A stretch of DNA of 64,000 bases from JBBQNJ01 sp038329845. GTDB taxonomy: Bacteria > Planctomycetota > Phycisphaerae > Tepidisphaerales > Tepidisphaeraceae. Shown here piece by piece: positions 8,510 to 16,861 of the stretch (positions are counted from its first letter, which is position 1; every line of letters starts with the position of its first letter). The stretch lies in the NCBI GenBank assembly GCA_038329845.1, contig JBBQNJ010000004.1, positions 1-64,000 of the forward strand, written 5' to 3'. A model generated the notes under the pieces. The model saw only the letters and a program-made list of their open reading frames with translations, was not told the origin of the DNA and searched no databases. The position numbers were made by a program, and so were the translations under genes.

Positions 8510-9166
8510 ATGGACCCAGCTAAAACGGACCCTGTCCCCAATCCCGCCGTCCGAAGGCTGAGTCTTTATCTGCGCCAACTCGAGACGATGAACAGCGGCG
8601 ATCAGCGGACGATCAGCTCGCGCCAACTCGGGGAATCCTTAGGACTGACCGATGCGCAAGTGCGAAAAGACCTGGCCTATTTCGGGCAGTTCGGCCATCC
8701 GGGGATCGGCTACCGGATCGACGAGTTGATCGCCCAGGTCAAGCATATCCTGGGGACGGACAAGACATGGAACGTGCTGCTGGTTGGGGCGGGCAACCTC
8801 GGACGAGCGTTGATGGCGTATCGCGGGTTCCAGGCCAAGGGGTTCAAGCTGGTGGCGGTGTTCGACGCCGATCAGACCAAGCAACATCGCAAGGTCGCAT
8901 CATTTCATGTTCAGCCGATGAGCGAGATTGAGGAAACGGCGCGGCGACTGGTCATCCGGCTGGCGATCATGGCGGTCCCCGCCGACGCGGCCCAGGAGGT
9001 GGCCGACCGCCTCATCGCCGCGGGGATCGAGGGAATCCTCAACTTCGCCCCGACGTCGCTGAATCTTCCACCGCAGTTGGCGTTGACGGCGGTGGACCTG
9101 GCCGTCCAGCTCGAACAGCTCTCGTTCCAGGTGAACTTCCATCCCTTCGACCGACCGACTCCCTGA
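8510..9166 (+). CDS. rex: redox-sensing transcriptional repressor Rex
   Basis: The protein has 218 residues, the usual Rex length. The N-terminal winged helix (about 10-80) includes TISSRQLGESLGLTDAQVRKDLAYFG, where the 'QVRKDL.YFG' recognition helix is characteristic of Rex. The Rossmann domain has the NAD(H)-binding LLVGAGNLGRALMAY (about 85-100) and FDADQTK. The C-terminal helix (VDLAVQLEQLSFQV) fits the domain-swapped dimer helix. Rex senses the NADH/NAD+ ratio and represses fermentation and respiration genes when NAD+ dominates. No classical target gene lies next to it. The ATG at 8510 follows a promoter so closely that the mRNA is likely leaderless. Confidence 0.93.
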   Translation: MDPAKTDPVPNPAVRRLSLYLRQLETMNSGDQRTISSRQLGESLGLTDAQVRKDLAYFGQFGHPGIGYRIDELIAQVKHILGTDKTWNVLLVGAGNLGRALMAYRGFQAKGFKLVAVFDADQTKQHRKVASFHVQPMSEIEETARRLVIRLAIMAVPADAAQEVADRLIAAGIEGILNFAPTSLNLPPQLALTAVDLAVQLEQLSFQVNFHPFDRPTP

Positions 9167-9178
9167 ACCGCGTCGCGA

Positions 9179-9385
9179 TGATCAGGTCCATTGCTCGATC
9201 ACTATCTCCGGTGCCGGCAGAGGTTTGGCGGCCTCCAGGTTGATCAGCTTCCACCATCCGCAGCGAAACCGAATCATCATCCAGTCAACTGCTCGATCAC
9301 CAGTTCCGGCGCCGGCGGAGGTTTGGCGGCGGATTCCAGGTGGATCAGCTTCCACCGTCCGCGGCGAAAGCGGATCATCATCCAT
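9179..9385. repeat. ~100-bp imperfect tandem duplication of the 3' end of the MATE gene
   Basis: The last ~33 codons of the MATE gene (about 9280-9385) recur immediately downstream (about 9179-9280). The proximal copy ends WKLIHLESAAKPPPAPELVI and the distal copy WKLINLEAAKPLPAPEIVI, followed by its own stop. The distal copy has one codon fewer and about ten substitutions, mostly synonymous or conservative, so the duplication is not recent. The distal copy is outside the coding frame because a TGA arises at the junction. Confidence 0.8.
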
Positions 9386-10683
9386 ATCCCCAGCACCCCG
9401 CCATAAATCGTGGCGGCAATCCACGGCCCGGACACGCCCCACTGCGGCCGCCAGCGGACGGCGGCATATCCGCCCATGACGGTGATCCCCCAGCAGAGTC
9501 CCGCCGTCACCACCGCGGGCCAGAAGGTATCGCCGGCGCCGCGCAGGGCACCGAGGTAGATGATGTACATCGCGTCCATCAGTTGATACATCGCCGCGAA
9601 CATCAGCAGCAAGGCCCCCAGTTCGATGACCCGGGGCTCATCGGTGAACAGTCGGATCAGCGGTTGGCGGGCGATGAAGAACAACGCCCCGCAACTGACC
9701 ATGTAGGCGGCGGTGAGGGCAAAGCCCAGATGGGCGCGGGCGGCGGCGATGTCAGGTCGGCCGCGGCCAATGTAACGTCCAACCAGTGCCGTGACCGCCA
9801 CGCTCATCCCGAAAGCGGGCATGAAGCTCAAGTGCATGTAGCGGAACATGAAGTTGTTCGCCGCCATCGCGTGGGTCCCGAACGGGGCCATGACCCAGAT
9901 CAGAAACAGCGTCCATGCCAGCACATCGGCCACGACCTGCACGCCGGATGGAATGCCGATCCGCAGCAACGTCCGCAGGTCCGGGAGGTTGATTCGCCAC
10001 TGCTCGATTCCGAACTCGCGCCGGAATCGGCGTCTGGCGATGAACGCGACGAGCATCGCCAGTTCGACGGTCACCGCGATGTTGGTCCCCCAAGCCGCGC
10101 CCGCCAGGCCCATCGGCCGAACCCCCAAGTTGCCGAAGATTAAAATCCAGTTGGCCAGGATGTTCCCCGCCATTCCCGTGAACGCAGCGAACATCACCAA
10201 TCGCGGTCGATCGATTGCCAGCAGAAATTGTCCGCAGCCGGTGGCGAGCAATCGCATCCCCGCCAGCGACAGGGTGATCTGGAAGTAGGTGGTTTCCAGC
10301 CGCACCAGCGCCGGTTCGTGTCCGATGGCGCTGAATATCCGCCCCGCCAGCGGCAGCACCATCAGCGCCAGAGCGGAGAAGCCCACGGCGAACCACACCC
10401 CTTGCCAGAGATGCCGCCCGCAGCCGGGGAAATCGCGTTGTCCGAAGCTCTGGCTGACGAGTGTATTGACGCACAGCAGCACCCCGGTGCCGAAGCTGAT
10501 GACCGAGAAGCTGAACATTCCGGCGTTGCCCGCGGCGGTGGGAGCGAGCGTCCCGAGGCGCGAGACCATCAGCGTGTCGGTGAACTGCATCACTACATAG
10601 GAGAGCATCTGCGCGATGGTGGGCATCGCCAGCAAAAGCAGCTCCCCCACCGCGCCGCGTCCGCGATGATCCCCTTGCCCCAT
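9277..10683 (-). CDS. MATE family multidrug/sodium efflux transporter
   Basis: The protein has 468 residues with about 12 predicted transmembrane helices in two bundles of six, as in MATE exporters (NorM/DinF class). Typical sequences are LAMPTIAQMLSYVVMQFTDT in helix 1, TLVSQSFGQRD in the first loop and the second-half counterpart ALVGRYIGRGRPD. MATE proteins exchange cationic compounds for Na+ or H+. The ATG at 10683 was chosen because it starts at the stop of the upstream GH36 gene (TGATG, one base shared), so translation is probably coupled. Longer upstream frames overlap that gene fully. The C-terminal tail ends in a Pro/Ala-rich stretch that was duplicated downstream. Co-transcription with an alpha-galactosidase is unusual and may indicate export of a glycosidic product; this is inference. 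Confidence 0.9.
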   Translation of the reverse strand: MGQGDHRGRGAVGELLLLAMPTIAQMLSYVVMQFTDTLMVSRLGTLAPTAAGNAGMFSFSVISFGTGVLLCVNTLVSQSFGQRDFPGCGRHLWQGVWFAVGFSALALMVLPLAGRIFSAIGHEPALVRLETTYFQITLSLAGMRLLATGCGQFLLAIDRPRLVMFAAFTGMAGNILANWILIFGNLGVRPMGLAGAAWGTNIAVTVELAMLVAFIARRRFRREFGIEQWRINLPDLRTLLRIGIPSGVQVVADVLAWTLFLIWVMAPFGTHAMAANNFMFRYMHLSFMPAFGMSVAVTALVGRYIGRGRPDIAAARAHLGFALTAAYMVSCGALFFIARQPLIRLFTDEPRVIELGALLLMFAAMYQLMDAMYIIYLGALRGAGDTFWPAVVTAGLCWGITVMGGYAAVRWRPQWGVSGPWIAATIYGGVLGIWMMIRFRRGRWKLIHLESAAKPPPAPELVIEQLTG

Positions 10684-12731
10684 CAAACGACCCGCCCCGC
10701 AGTGCCCATGGACGGACGAGAAGGATCGCCCTTGGCTTGTGACGACCCCTCGACTTGGGCAAATACAAACCCGAGTTTGTCGGTTCGCACACGCAGCCGA
10801 CCTTCGTGCAGTTCCACATCCCCCTGCCCGGCCAGCTTCCGAACCGTCACCGCCCCGCCGCCGAACAGATTTGCCGGAACCTCGAAACTCTCGGATTCCG
10901 ACAATTCCCGGAACGCCAGCAGATACCCCCCCATCGCCGCGAAGCCCGTCCATCGCGCTCCGTCTGGCTCCTCGCCGATCGGAAGAATCGGCGATGAATG
11001 GATCGCCGCCCGGTGCGCTTTCCAGACCTTCACCAGCTCGCGTATCTCGGCCACGTCCTCATCCGCCAGATTCGACGTTTCAAACCACCCCAGTGGGCTG
11101 GAAAACATCACCGTGGCGAACAGGCACGCGGGGCTGTATCGGGAGGGCGCCAGTGGATCGCCCTCATAGAACGCCGTGTTCCGCCGCGGGTTAAGCACCT
11201 CCATCCGCAACCGCACCGGGTGGATGTAGTGCGAGAGCATCCACAAGTTCCGCAGCGTGCGGTGCGGCCAGTAGCGATGCCAATCGGTATAGCGGTTTTC
11301 GACGAAGATCGGCCCGACCGCCATCGACCCGAAGTAACCGGGCCGGATTTCCGCCGTCACATCGGTGTCGAACGTCACCGCGCCGTTCGTTTCGCGCAGC
11401 ACCATTTCGTAGAACGCCCGATTGTTCGCCTGCCCGGCGCGCGAGTGCATTTTTACAGCGTCGATCTTGATGAAATCCACGCCCCATTCACGGTGCATCC
11501 GGATGATCCGCTCGGCGTCGCGCTGCCAATTCACCAGATCGTTCGCCGAGTCGGGCGCATACCACAGCCCAAAGCGCATGCCCTGGCGCTTCGCCGCCTC
11601 GATTACCGGCTCGAGGCCCTGGGGAAAGCGTTCGGGATGATGCTCCCAGAAATTCGGATCTGCGGCCCAGAAGCCGTTCCAGGTCCCCCCCGCCGTCACG
11701 CTGTTGGCCGTGCGTCCGCGCTGCCAGCCATCGTCGATCTGGATCACGTCCACCCCCAGCCTCGCCCCGGCGGCGATTTCCTTCATCATAAACGTCTGGT
11801 TGATCGCTCCGTCCTTCGACCGATCGCCCCAGGTATTGCTGAGGAACATCCCATCGCGTCCGGCACGATATTCGCGGATACGCTGCTGCAACTGATGCAG
11901 CACCGCGGTCCGCCCGTTAGCGAAGCCTTCGTAAAGCAGAATCGAGTGTTCATCGCCGCACCCGCCGGCGTCCCCGATTCCATGGCCCAGCAGCGCCACG
12001 GTCCCGCCTTTCACCAGCAGGTCCGTTTTGGTCTTCACTGGACGGGCGTGGGGCAGCGGACTGTGTTTGAGCAGCGCGATCCCATGGCCGGTGAGCGGAT
12101 CCTCGATGAAAAAAAGGTTGCCGATCAGCGCGATCTGGCGCTCGGCTGGATGCAGCAGGTATCGGGTCTGGAAGACCAGGTTGTCGTGGATATCGGTCTG
12201 GTCCACGAATCGCACCTCGGTGACGCGAAGATGAAGCGGGTCCAGCTCGATCGCATCCTGCACATCGGGCAGCGGGCCGGACGGAGCGGTTGATGGAGCG
12301 ACTTCGATCCCGCTGGGATCGGCGTCCGATGACGCCGCCGGCTCACCACCCGTCGAAATCGCGGCGACCGCGCATAGCCGCATCGTCACTGCGGGCAGGC
12401 CGGGGTAGATCTTCAAGCGACGTTCCCAGCCGCCATGCCCCAGTCGAAGGCGTAACGACTCGGCCTCGACCGGTGATTCAGCGCCGCTCTGCCAGTCGAC
12501 TTCCCAGTCGCCGCGCGGAGTCATCGCCGTTGGCGGCGTAAGAGGGAGAGCGGACTGCGCCTCTGGAATCCACTGCCGTCCAGTCGTCTTGTGCAGCAGC
12601 GAAACGCCGATCAACCGGCCCTCGACGAGCCGCCAGCGTCTTTCGATCGCCTGGTTACCGATCGCCAAGGAATCCCCGTCGAGGTTGAAATAGCAATCCT
12701 GGAAGCTTCCGCTCGCCGGCGTGATCGTCAT
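10683..12731 (-). CDS. GH36-like alpha-galactosidase (melibiase), clan GH-D
   Basis: The protein has 682 residues, with no signal peptide from the chosen start. It has an N-terminal beta-sandwich (about 1-270), a TIM barrel (about 280-590) and a C-terminal beta domain. The barrel carries VDVIQIDDGWQ and DFIKIDAVKMH; the aspartate in FIKID corresponds to the clan-D nucleophile. The acid/base residue cannot be fixed by eye, though TDVTAEIRPGYFGS is a candidate region. GH36 enzymes remove alpha-linked galactose from raffinose-type oligosaccharides or galactomannan. The start MTITPASGSF at 12731 is preferred; the open frame continues upstream with non-family sequence. Its start faces the divergent hydrolase gene only 88 bp away, so both share one control region. 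The next gene (MATE) starts on this gene's stop codon. Confidence 0.8.
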   Translation of the reverse strand: MTITPASGSFQDCYFNLDGDSLAIGNQAIERRWRLVEGRLIGVSLLHKTTGRQWIPEAQSALPLTPPTAMTPRGDWEVDWQSGAESPVEAESLRLRLGHGGWERRLKIYPGLPAVTMRLCAVAAISTGGEPAASSDADPSGIEVAPSTAPSGPLPDVQDAIELDPLHLRVTEVRFVDQTDIHDNLVFQTRYLLHPAERQIALIGNLFFIEDPLTGHGIALLKHSPLPHARPVKTKTDLLVKGGTVALLGHGIGDAGGCGDEHSILLYEGFANGRTAVLHQLQQRIREYRAGRDGMFLSNTWGDRSKDGAINQTFMMKEIAAGARLGVDVIQIDDGWQRGRTANSVTAGGTWNGFWAADPNFWEHHPERFPQGLEPVIEAAKRQGMRFGLWYAPDSANDLVNWQRDAERIIRMHREWGVDFIKIDAVKMHSRAGQANNRAFYEMVLRETNGAVTFDTDVTAEIRPGYFGSMAVGPIFVENRYTDWHRYWPHRTLRNLWMLSHYIHPVRLRMEVLNPRRNTAFYEGDPLAPSRYSPACLFATVMFSSPLGWFETSNLADEDVAEIRELVKVWKAHRAAIHSSPILPIGEEPDGARWTGFAAMGGYLLAFRELSESESFEVPANLFGGGAVTVRKLAGQGDVELHEGRLRVRTDKLGFVFAQVEGSSQAKGDPSRPSMGTAGRVV

Positions 12732-12819
12732 GGATGCGAGGATGTATTCGAGAGTCGGCGCGCTGGCAAATCGCCGTGGTGGTCGATCCATCGCCCGGCA
12801 CGGACTACCATTCGGCGTT

Positions 12820-13812
12820 GTGAAGCGTTTCTTCTTGGTTTTTCTAATCTGTCTAGCGATCGCCCGCTCGCTGTCGGCTGCCGACGTACCGGACGGGCCG
12901 TACGAGTCGCTCGTACTCCATCCCGACGATGATCCGGCGATCGACATCGCCGCCTGGCTGCTTCCCGCCGAGCGCCCGCTGGGAACGCTCGTTCTGATCC
13001 ACGGCTATATGCATTCGCGCCGGCAACTGCTTCCTCTGGAGTGGATTCGCCGCGATCCGGGGTGGAACCTTTTAATGATCGACCTGCGCGAACACGGGGA
13101 ATCGACCACGACGTTCATGCCTTCGACGCTGGGCTACGATGAAGTCTGGGATGTTAAAGCCGCGATCGACGAAGCGGAGCGGCGTGGACTCAGCAAGCCC
13201 TACGCCATTTACGGGCACAGCTTGGGAGCGAGTACCGCGCTATGCTGGGCCGGGCGCGATCGCCGCATCGCCGGGGTGTTGGCCTCCAGCCCGTTTCGCA
13301 ATGCCTGGAAGGCCGCCGAACAGACGGTCGCCTATCGATTCAGTGAAGACGCCGCCGCCCGGCTGCCGAGCCTCTCGTTGATTTCGCCGTGGCGACACCT
13401 GCTCGAGCAGGTCGATGTTCCCACGGCGGTGTCGGCGAGGACCGATCTGCGCATCTGGATTCTGTACGGCGAACACGATGTTTTCCCGACCGCCGACCAG
13501 GAGGCGATCCTGCGTGCCAGCCCCTCGCCCGCGTCATTCAAACGACTGCTGCAAATCCCCGGCGACGGGCATTCCCGCCATTGGCTGTGGCGCGGTAACC
13601 AGACGGTCCCGGGGCACGATGCGTTCGTTCGCGATTTTCTTCAGGCGTGTCGGCCGCTGCCGCCGACGGTGCCGATCTATCGCGCCTGGCCGTGGGCGTC
13701 GGCGGTCGTGGTGGGCGTGGTGTTCGTGACGCTCGCGGCGATGGTTCGGATGATCCGCCCGATGACGGTGCCGCCGCAATGTCGGGAAGATCAGCGCACG
13801 GGTCCGGCCTGA
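12820..13812 (+). CDS. secreted/membrane-anchored alpha/beta hydrolase
   Basis: The protein has 330 residues from a GTG at 12820. That start gives a clean signal peptide (MKRFFLVFLICLAIARSLSA then ADVPD); longer frames would bury it. The alpha/beta hydrolase fold shows an oxyanion HG (LVLIHGYMHSRRQL), a nucleophile elbow AIYGHSLGAS with the catalytic Ser, an acid Asp in ILYGEHDVFPT and a His in IPGDGHSRHWLW. A C-terminal transmembrane helix (ASAVVVGVVFVTLAAMV, about 295-312) would anchor it with the catalytic domain outside the cytoplasm. Substrate is unknown; an esterase or lipase-like role is the safest reading. It is divergent from the GH36 gene with 88 bp between starts. Confidence 0.8.
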   Translation: MKRFFLVFLICLAIARSLSAADVPDGPYESLVLHPDDDPAIDIAAWLLPAERPLGTLVLIHGYMHSRRQLLPLEWIRRDPGWNLLMIDLREHGESTTTFMPSTLGYDEVWDVKAAIDEAERRGLSKPYAIYGHSLGASTALCWAGRDRRIAGVLASSPFRNAWKAAEQTVAYRFSEDAAARLPSLSLISPWRHLLEQVDVPTAVSARTDLRIWILYGEHDVFPTADQEAILRASPSPASFKRLLQIPGDGHSRHWLWRGNQTVPGHDAFVRDFLQACRPLPPTVPIYRAWPWASAVVVGVVFVTLAAMVRMIRPMTVPPQCREDQRTGPA

Positions 13813-13813
13813 G

Positions 13814-13918
13814 AGTTGGCCCGGCTGGAGCTTGACAGTTGGATTGGCTGGGGCGGGGGAGTTGCCCCGGCTGGGGCGTGGGGGTTTGACCCGGCTGGAG
13901 ACCGGGAGTTGGCCCTGT
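13814..13918. repeat. short degenerate tandem repeat (GTTG-CCCGGCTGGRGC)
   Basis: Four to five degenerate copies of AGTTGGCCCGGCTGGAGC occur at about 13814, 13837, 13860, 13884 and 13908, spaced about 23-24 bp. They fill most of the gap between the hydrolase stop and the convergent small gene. No reading frame or terminator is evident. Confidence 0.6.
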
Positions 13919-13948
13919 CCGAGCCGATTGCATGATGAGAACGTCCAG

Positions 13949-14251
13949 CTACGCCACGTCGATAAAATCGGCGACGCTGTTCAGATCGCGGATCGCCTGC
14001 GGGGTGGTGTGAACCGTGGCGACGGCACCCTTGTCGAGGCTGGGGTGCAGCTTATTCGGGCGTTTGGTCCAGATGACCCCGCCACGGCGCTTGGGCAGTT
14101 CCTTAAAATTGCGGCTGCGCTTTTCCATCGGCCCGGCGACGGCGCGGTCCTTCATGAACAGCCGCTCGAGGGTCTTGCGCGCCGCATCGCGGTTGATATT
14201 CTTCTTGATCGTGACTCGAATGTCTTGTCCGCTCTTCAGTTCCATCGCCAT
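13949..14251 (-). CDS. small conserved-looking basic protein downstream of prfB
   Basis: The protein has 100 residues, starting MAMELKSGQDIRVTIKKNIN, Lys/Arg-rich in its first 70 residues, with no membrane segment or signal peptide. I do not recognise a named family. It lies 80 bp downstream of prfB on the same strand, so it is probably co-transcribed. Its basic character and position beside a release factor and near bS21 suggest, but do not show, a nucleic-acid- or ribosome-related role. The longer open frame (start at 14332) would overlap the prfB stop codon and is less likely. Confidence 0.6.
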   Translation of the reverse strand: MAMELKSGQDIRVTIKKNINRDAARKTLERLFMKDRAVAGPMEKRSRNFKELPKRRGGVIWTKRPNKLHPSLDKGAVATVHTTPQAIRDLNSVADFIDVA

Positions 14252-14331
14252 ATCCGTCGCTCCGTTTCGTCCAATAGTCAAGGGCGAAGAAGTATACCCA
14301 CCCGCCCGAAGGACACAAGCCCCGATCCCCA

Positions 14332-15448
14332 TCAGCTCTGCGTCGATTTCTTACGGCGTAGTTCGGCGTCGATGAACTCATCGAGTTCGCCGCGATCCAG
14401 CACGCTTTCGATGTTCGATGTCTCGACGCCGGTGCGATGGTCCTTGACACGCCGATCGTCCAGCACATAGCTGCGGATCTGGCTGCCGAAGCTGGTGGCG
14501 CTGCGCTCGCCGATGACCGCCTTCATCTCCTCATCGCGCTTGGCCTGCTCGATCGCCTCGAGCCGGCTGCGAACGATGCTCAACGCGATCTGGCGGTTCT
14601 GCTGCTGGCTGCGCTCGACCGAACAGGTCACTTGGATGCCCGATGGCTTATGGACGATCCGCACCGCCGTGGCCACCTTGTTCACGTTCTGGCCGCCGGG
14701 GCCTGAAGCGCGGACGAAAGCGATGATCTCGAGGTCGGTTTCCGGGATTTCCAGTTCGCTGTCGGAGTTCTCGAACTCCGGCACGACCGTCACCGCCGCG
14801 AAACTGGTTTGCCGCTTATTCTGGGCGTTAAACGGGCTGGGGCGCACCAGCCGATGCACGCCGGCTTCGGCCCGGAGATATCCGAAGGCGTAATTTCCCT
14901 TGACATGCAAGGTGGCGCTCTTGATCCCCGCCTGCTCGCCCCATTGCCGGTCGATTTCGCTTACGTCCCAGCCGCGGCGCTCGAAGAAATAAAGATACAT
15001 CCGCAGCAGCATCTCGGCCCAATCCTGCGCCTCGGTGCCGCCGGCACCGGCTTGGATGGTGAAAAACGTGTTGCGGTGATCGTTTGTGCCGCTGAGCAGG
15101 GTTTGCAGCTCAACCTTGGCGGCCTTTTTCTCGACCGTGGCGAGTTCCCGGTCGGCCTCCTCAACCGAATCGGCGTCGTCGGCCTCGGTCCCGAGCTGGT
15201 GCAACGCCCGCACATCGTCGATGTCGCGCAGCACTTCATCGAGCGGATCGATGACCGCCTTGAGGACTTTCATCTCCCCCACCACCGTGCGCGCCTTCTC
15301 GGGATGGTCCCAAAAGCCCATCTGGCCCATCTGATCTTCCAGCGCTTTTCGACGAGCCTGTTTTGCCGGCAAGTCAAAGAGAGTCCCGGATGGCAATCAT
15401 CCGGGCCGAAAGGTCTTCGATCGATTGTTCAAGGTTCTCATGGATCAT
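14332..15448 (-). CDS. prfB: peptide chain release factor 2, with programmed +1 frameshift
   Basis: RF2 recognises UGA and UAA stop codons and releases the nascent chain. The product is about 371 residues after frameshifting (E. coli RF2: 365). Zero frame starts at the ATG at 15448 (MIHENLEQSIEDLSARMIAI) and reaches an in-frame TGA after codon 24. The +1 frame then continues DLPAKQARRKALEDQ to the stop at 14332. The GGQ peptidyl-hydrolysis loop is in ASGPGGQNVNKVATAVR and the domain-3 core is AGAGGTEAQDWAEML. The stop-recognition SPF tripeptide is present (VRPSPFNAQNK), which marks it as RF2 and not RF1. Any single-frame call starting near 15396 misses the true N-terminus. It is divergent from rpsU and followed by a small basic gene. 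Confidence 0.95.
15373..15379 (-). promoter_or_regulatory. programmed +1 frameshift site CTTTGAC in prfB
   Basis: The slippery codon CTT is followed by the in-frame TGA and a C, exactly the heptamer of bacterial prfB genes. Upstream, CGG GAC TCT sits where E. coli has AGG GGG TAT, so the stimulatory internal Shine-Dalgarno is present only in weak form. When RF2 is scarce the UGA is read slowly, the ribosome slips +1 and RF2 is made, which is the known autoregulatory loop. Confidence 0.93.
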
Positions 15449-15515
15449 TCGGCCCGCAAGTGTAGTCGCGGCGGGTAGAAAAAGAAATCTCGCCGAATTG
15501 TCGCGGAGCGTCGGC

Positions 15516-15543
15516 TTGAAGATTCGTCGCCGTGCGGTAGGAT
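15516..15543 (+). promoter_or_regulatory. candidate rpsU promoter (TTGAAG-N16-TAGGAT)
   Basis: TTGAAG at 15516-15521 and TAGGAT at 15538-15543 are 16 bp apart, about 90 bp upstream of the rpsU start, within the 186-bp divergent prfB/rpsU region. On the other strand a TACACT (15464 to 15459) lies about 11 bases before the prfB ATG and could be its -10 element. Confidence 0.4.
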
Positions 15544-15634
15544 GCCGAGGCGTTTCCCGGCCTGTTCGGGCGGGAACGAGTGGTGCGTTGTCGCCGCGAT
15601 GGGCGGATGTCGGCATGAAAGGACAGACCGGAAC

Positions 15635-15844
15635 ATGATCAAAGTGAAGTCGCGTGGGAACGAAACGGCCGAGCAGATGCTTCGGCGATTTAAGAAACTG
15701 TGCGAAAAAGAAGGGCTTGTGAAGGACATCAAACGGGTGGCCTACTACGAGAAGCCTTCGGAAAAGAACCGTCGTCGGTCGCGCAAGCCGAAGATTCGCG
15801 GCGGGATGCGCCCGGGGACGAGCCGAAGCAGCAGTTCGCGCTAA
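15635..15844 (+). CDS. rpsU: 30S ribosomal protein bS21
   Basis: The protein has 69 residues, very basic, starting MIKVKSRGNETAEQMLRRFK and containing KLCEKEGLVKDIKRVAYYEK, the bS21 signature region, then an Arg/Lys/Ser-rich tail. bS21 binds late to the 30S platform near the anti-Shine-Dalgarno end of 16S rRNA and aids initiation. The ATG at 15635 is preceded by a GGAC-type weak site. It is divergent from prfB, so two translation-factor genes share one control region. Confidence 0.92.
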   Translation: MIKVKSRGNETAEQMLRRFKKLCEKEGLVKDIKRVAYYEKPSEKNRRRSRKPKIRGGMRPGTSRSSSSR

Positions 15845-15902
15845 TTTCCGACGTTGCGGTTTCGTCGCATCGGGACGCGCCGCGTTTTTCCGTGGGGTTC
15901 TC

Positions 15903-16853
15903 ATGCCTGCCGACACCATGCCTAATTCTAGTGATCTGGCGGTCCAAACCCGGCATCTGACCAAGGTCTACAAGGACTTCTGGGGCCGTCCCAAGGTGAC
16001 GGCGCTGGATGATCTGGACTTGGGGATCCATCGCGGGGAGGTGTTCGGCCTGCTGGGGCCCAACGGCTCGGGCAAGAGTACCACGATCAAGCTGTTGCTG
16101 GGTCTGATCTTCGCCACGCGCGGCTCGGCCAGCGTGCTTGGCAAGCCCGCCGGCAGCACCGAGATCAACGAGCGAATCGGCTTTTTGCCCGAGGAATCGT
16201 ACCTCTACCGCTTCCTTAACGGCGAAGAGACGCTGCATTTCTACGGCCGGCTGTTCAAGATTCCGCGTCGGGAACTAAATCGGCGGGTGCCGGAACTGCT
16301 GGACGTGGTTGGACTGGACGCCAAGAGCCGCAAGCGCAAGTTGCGGGAGTATTCCAAGGGGATGGCCCGCCGGATCGGGCTGGCGCAGGCGCTGATCAAC
16401 AATCCGGACCTGATCCTGCTGGACGAGCCGACGACGGGGCTGGATCCGATCGGCACGCGTGAGATGAAGGACCTGATCCTCTCGCTGAAGCAGCAAGGCA
16501 AGACGGTGCTGCTCTGCTCGCATCTGCTGGCCGATGTGCAGGACGTGTGCGACCGGATCACGATCCTGTTCCGCGGGAAAATGCAGACGTTGGGCAACGT
16601 GCGGGATTTGTTGCAGGTGCAGGATGTGACGCAGGTGCAGGCCACGGGGTTATCGGCGCAGCAGATCGCCGAGCTGCGTGAGTTCCTTAAGCGTCTGGGC
16701 GCGCCCGATGCGAAGGTGACGCATCCGACGACCACGCTCGAGGATTTGTTCATCCGCGTGGTGCGGGAAAACACCGGGGGTGACATCGGCACCGGCCGCA
16801 GCGTCGCCGAGGCGGCCGAAAAAGCTCGCCCGTCCGTGGGCGACCGAGTATAG
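15903..16853 (+). CDS. ABC transporter ATP-binding protein
   Basis: The protein has 316 residues. Walker A is GPNGSGKST, the signature is YSKGMARRIGLAQ (a common exporter variant of LSGGQ), Walker B is LILLDEPTTGLD and the H-loop is LLCSHLLAD. The C-terminal ~80 residues (GDPNRDL-like region with QVQDVTQVQATGLSAQQI) match the regulatory tail of NatA/DRR-type exporters. It energises the permease at 17581-19779; the two are separated by a VapBC-like pair. Substrate unknown. The gene begins 59 bp after rpsU with no strong terminator visible, so read-through from the rpsU promoter is possible. Confidence 0.9.
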   Translation: MPADTMPNSSDLAVQTRHLTKVYKDFWGRPKVTALDDLDLGIHRGEVFGLLGPNGSGKSTTIKLLLGLIFATRGSASVLGKPAGSTEINERIGFLPEESYLYRFLNGEETLHFYGRLFKIPRRELNRRVPELLDVVGLDAKSRKRKLREYSKGMARRIGLAQALINNPDLILLDEPTTGLDPIGTREMKDLILSLKQQGKTVLLCSHLLADVQDVCDRITILFRGKMQTLGNVRDLLQVQDVTQVQATGLSAQQIAELREFLKRLGAPDAKVTHPTTTLEDLFIRVVRENTGGDIGTGRSVAEAAEKARPSVGDRV

Positions 16854-16861
16854 GATTGACC

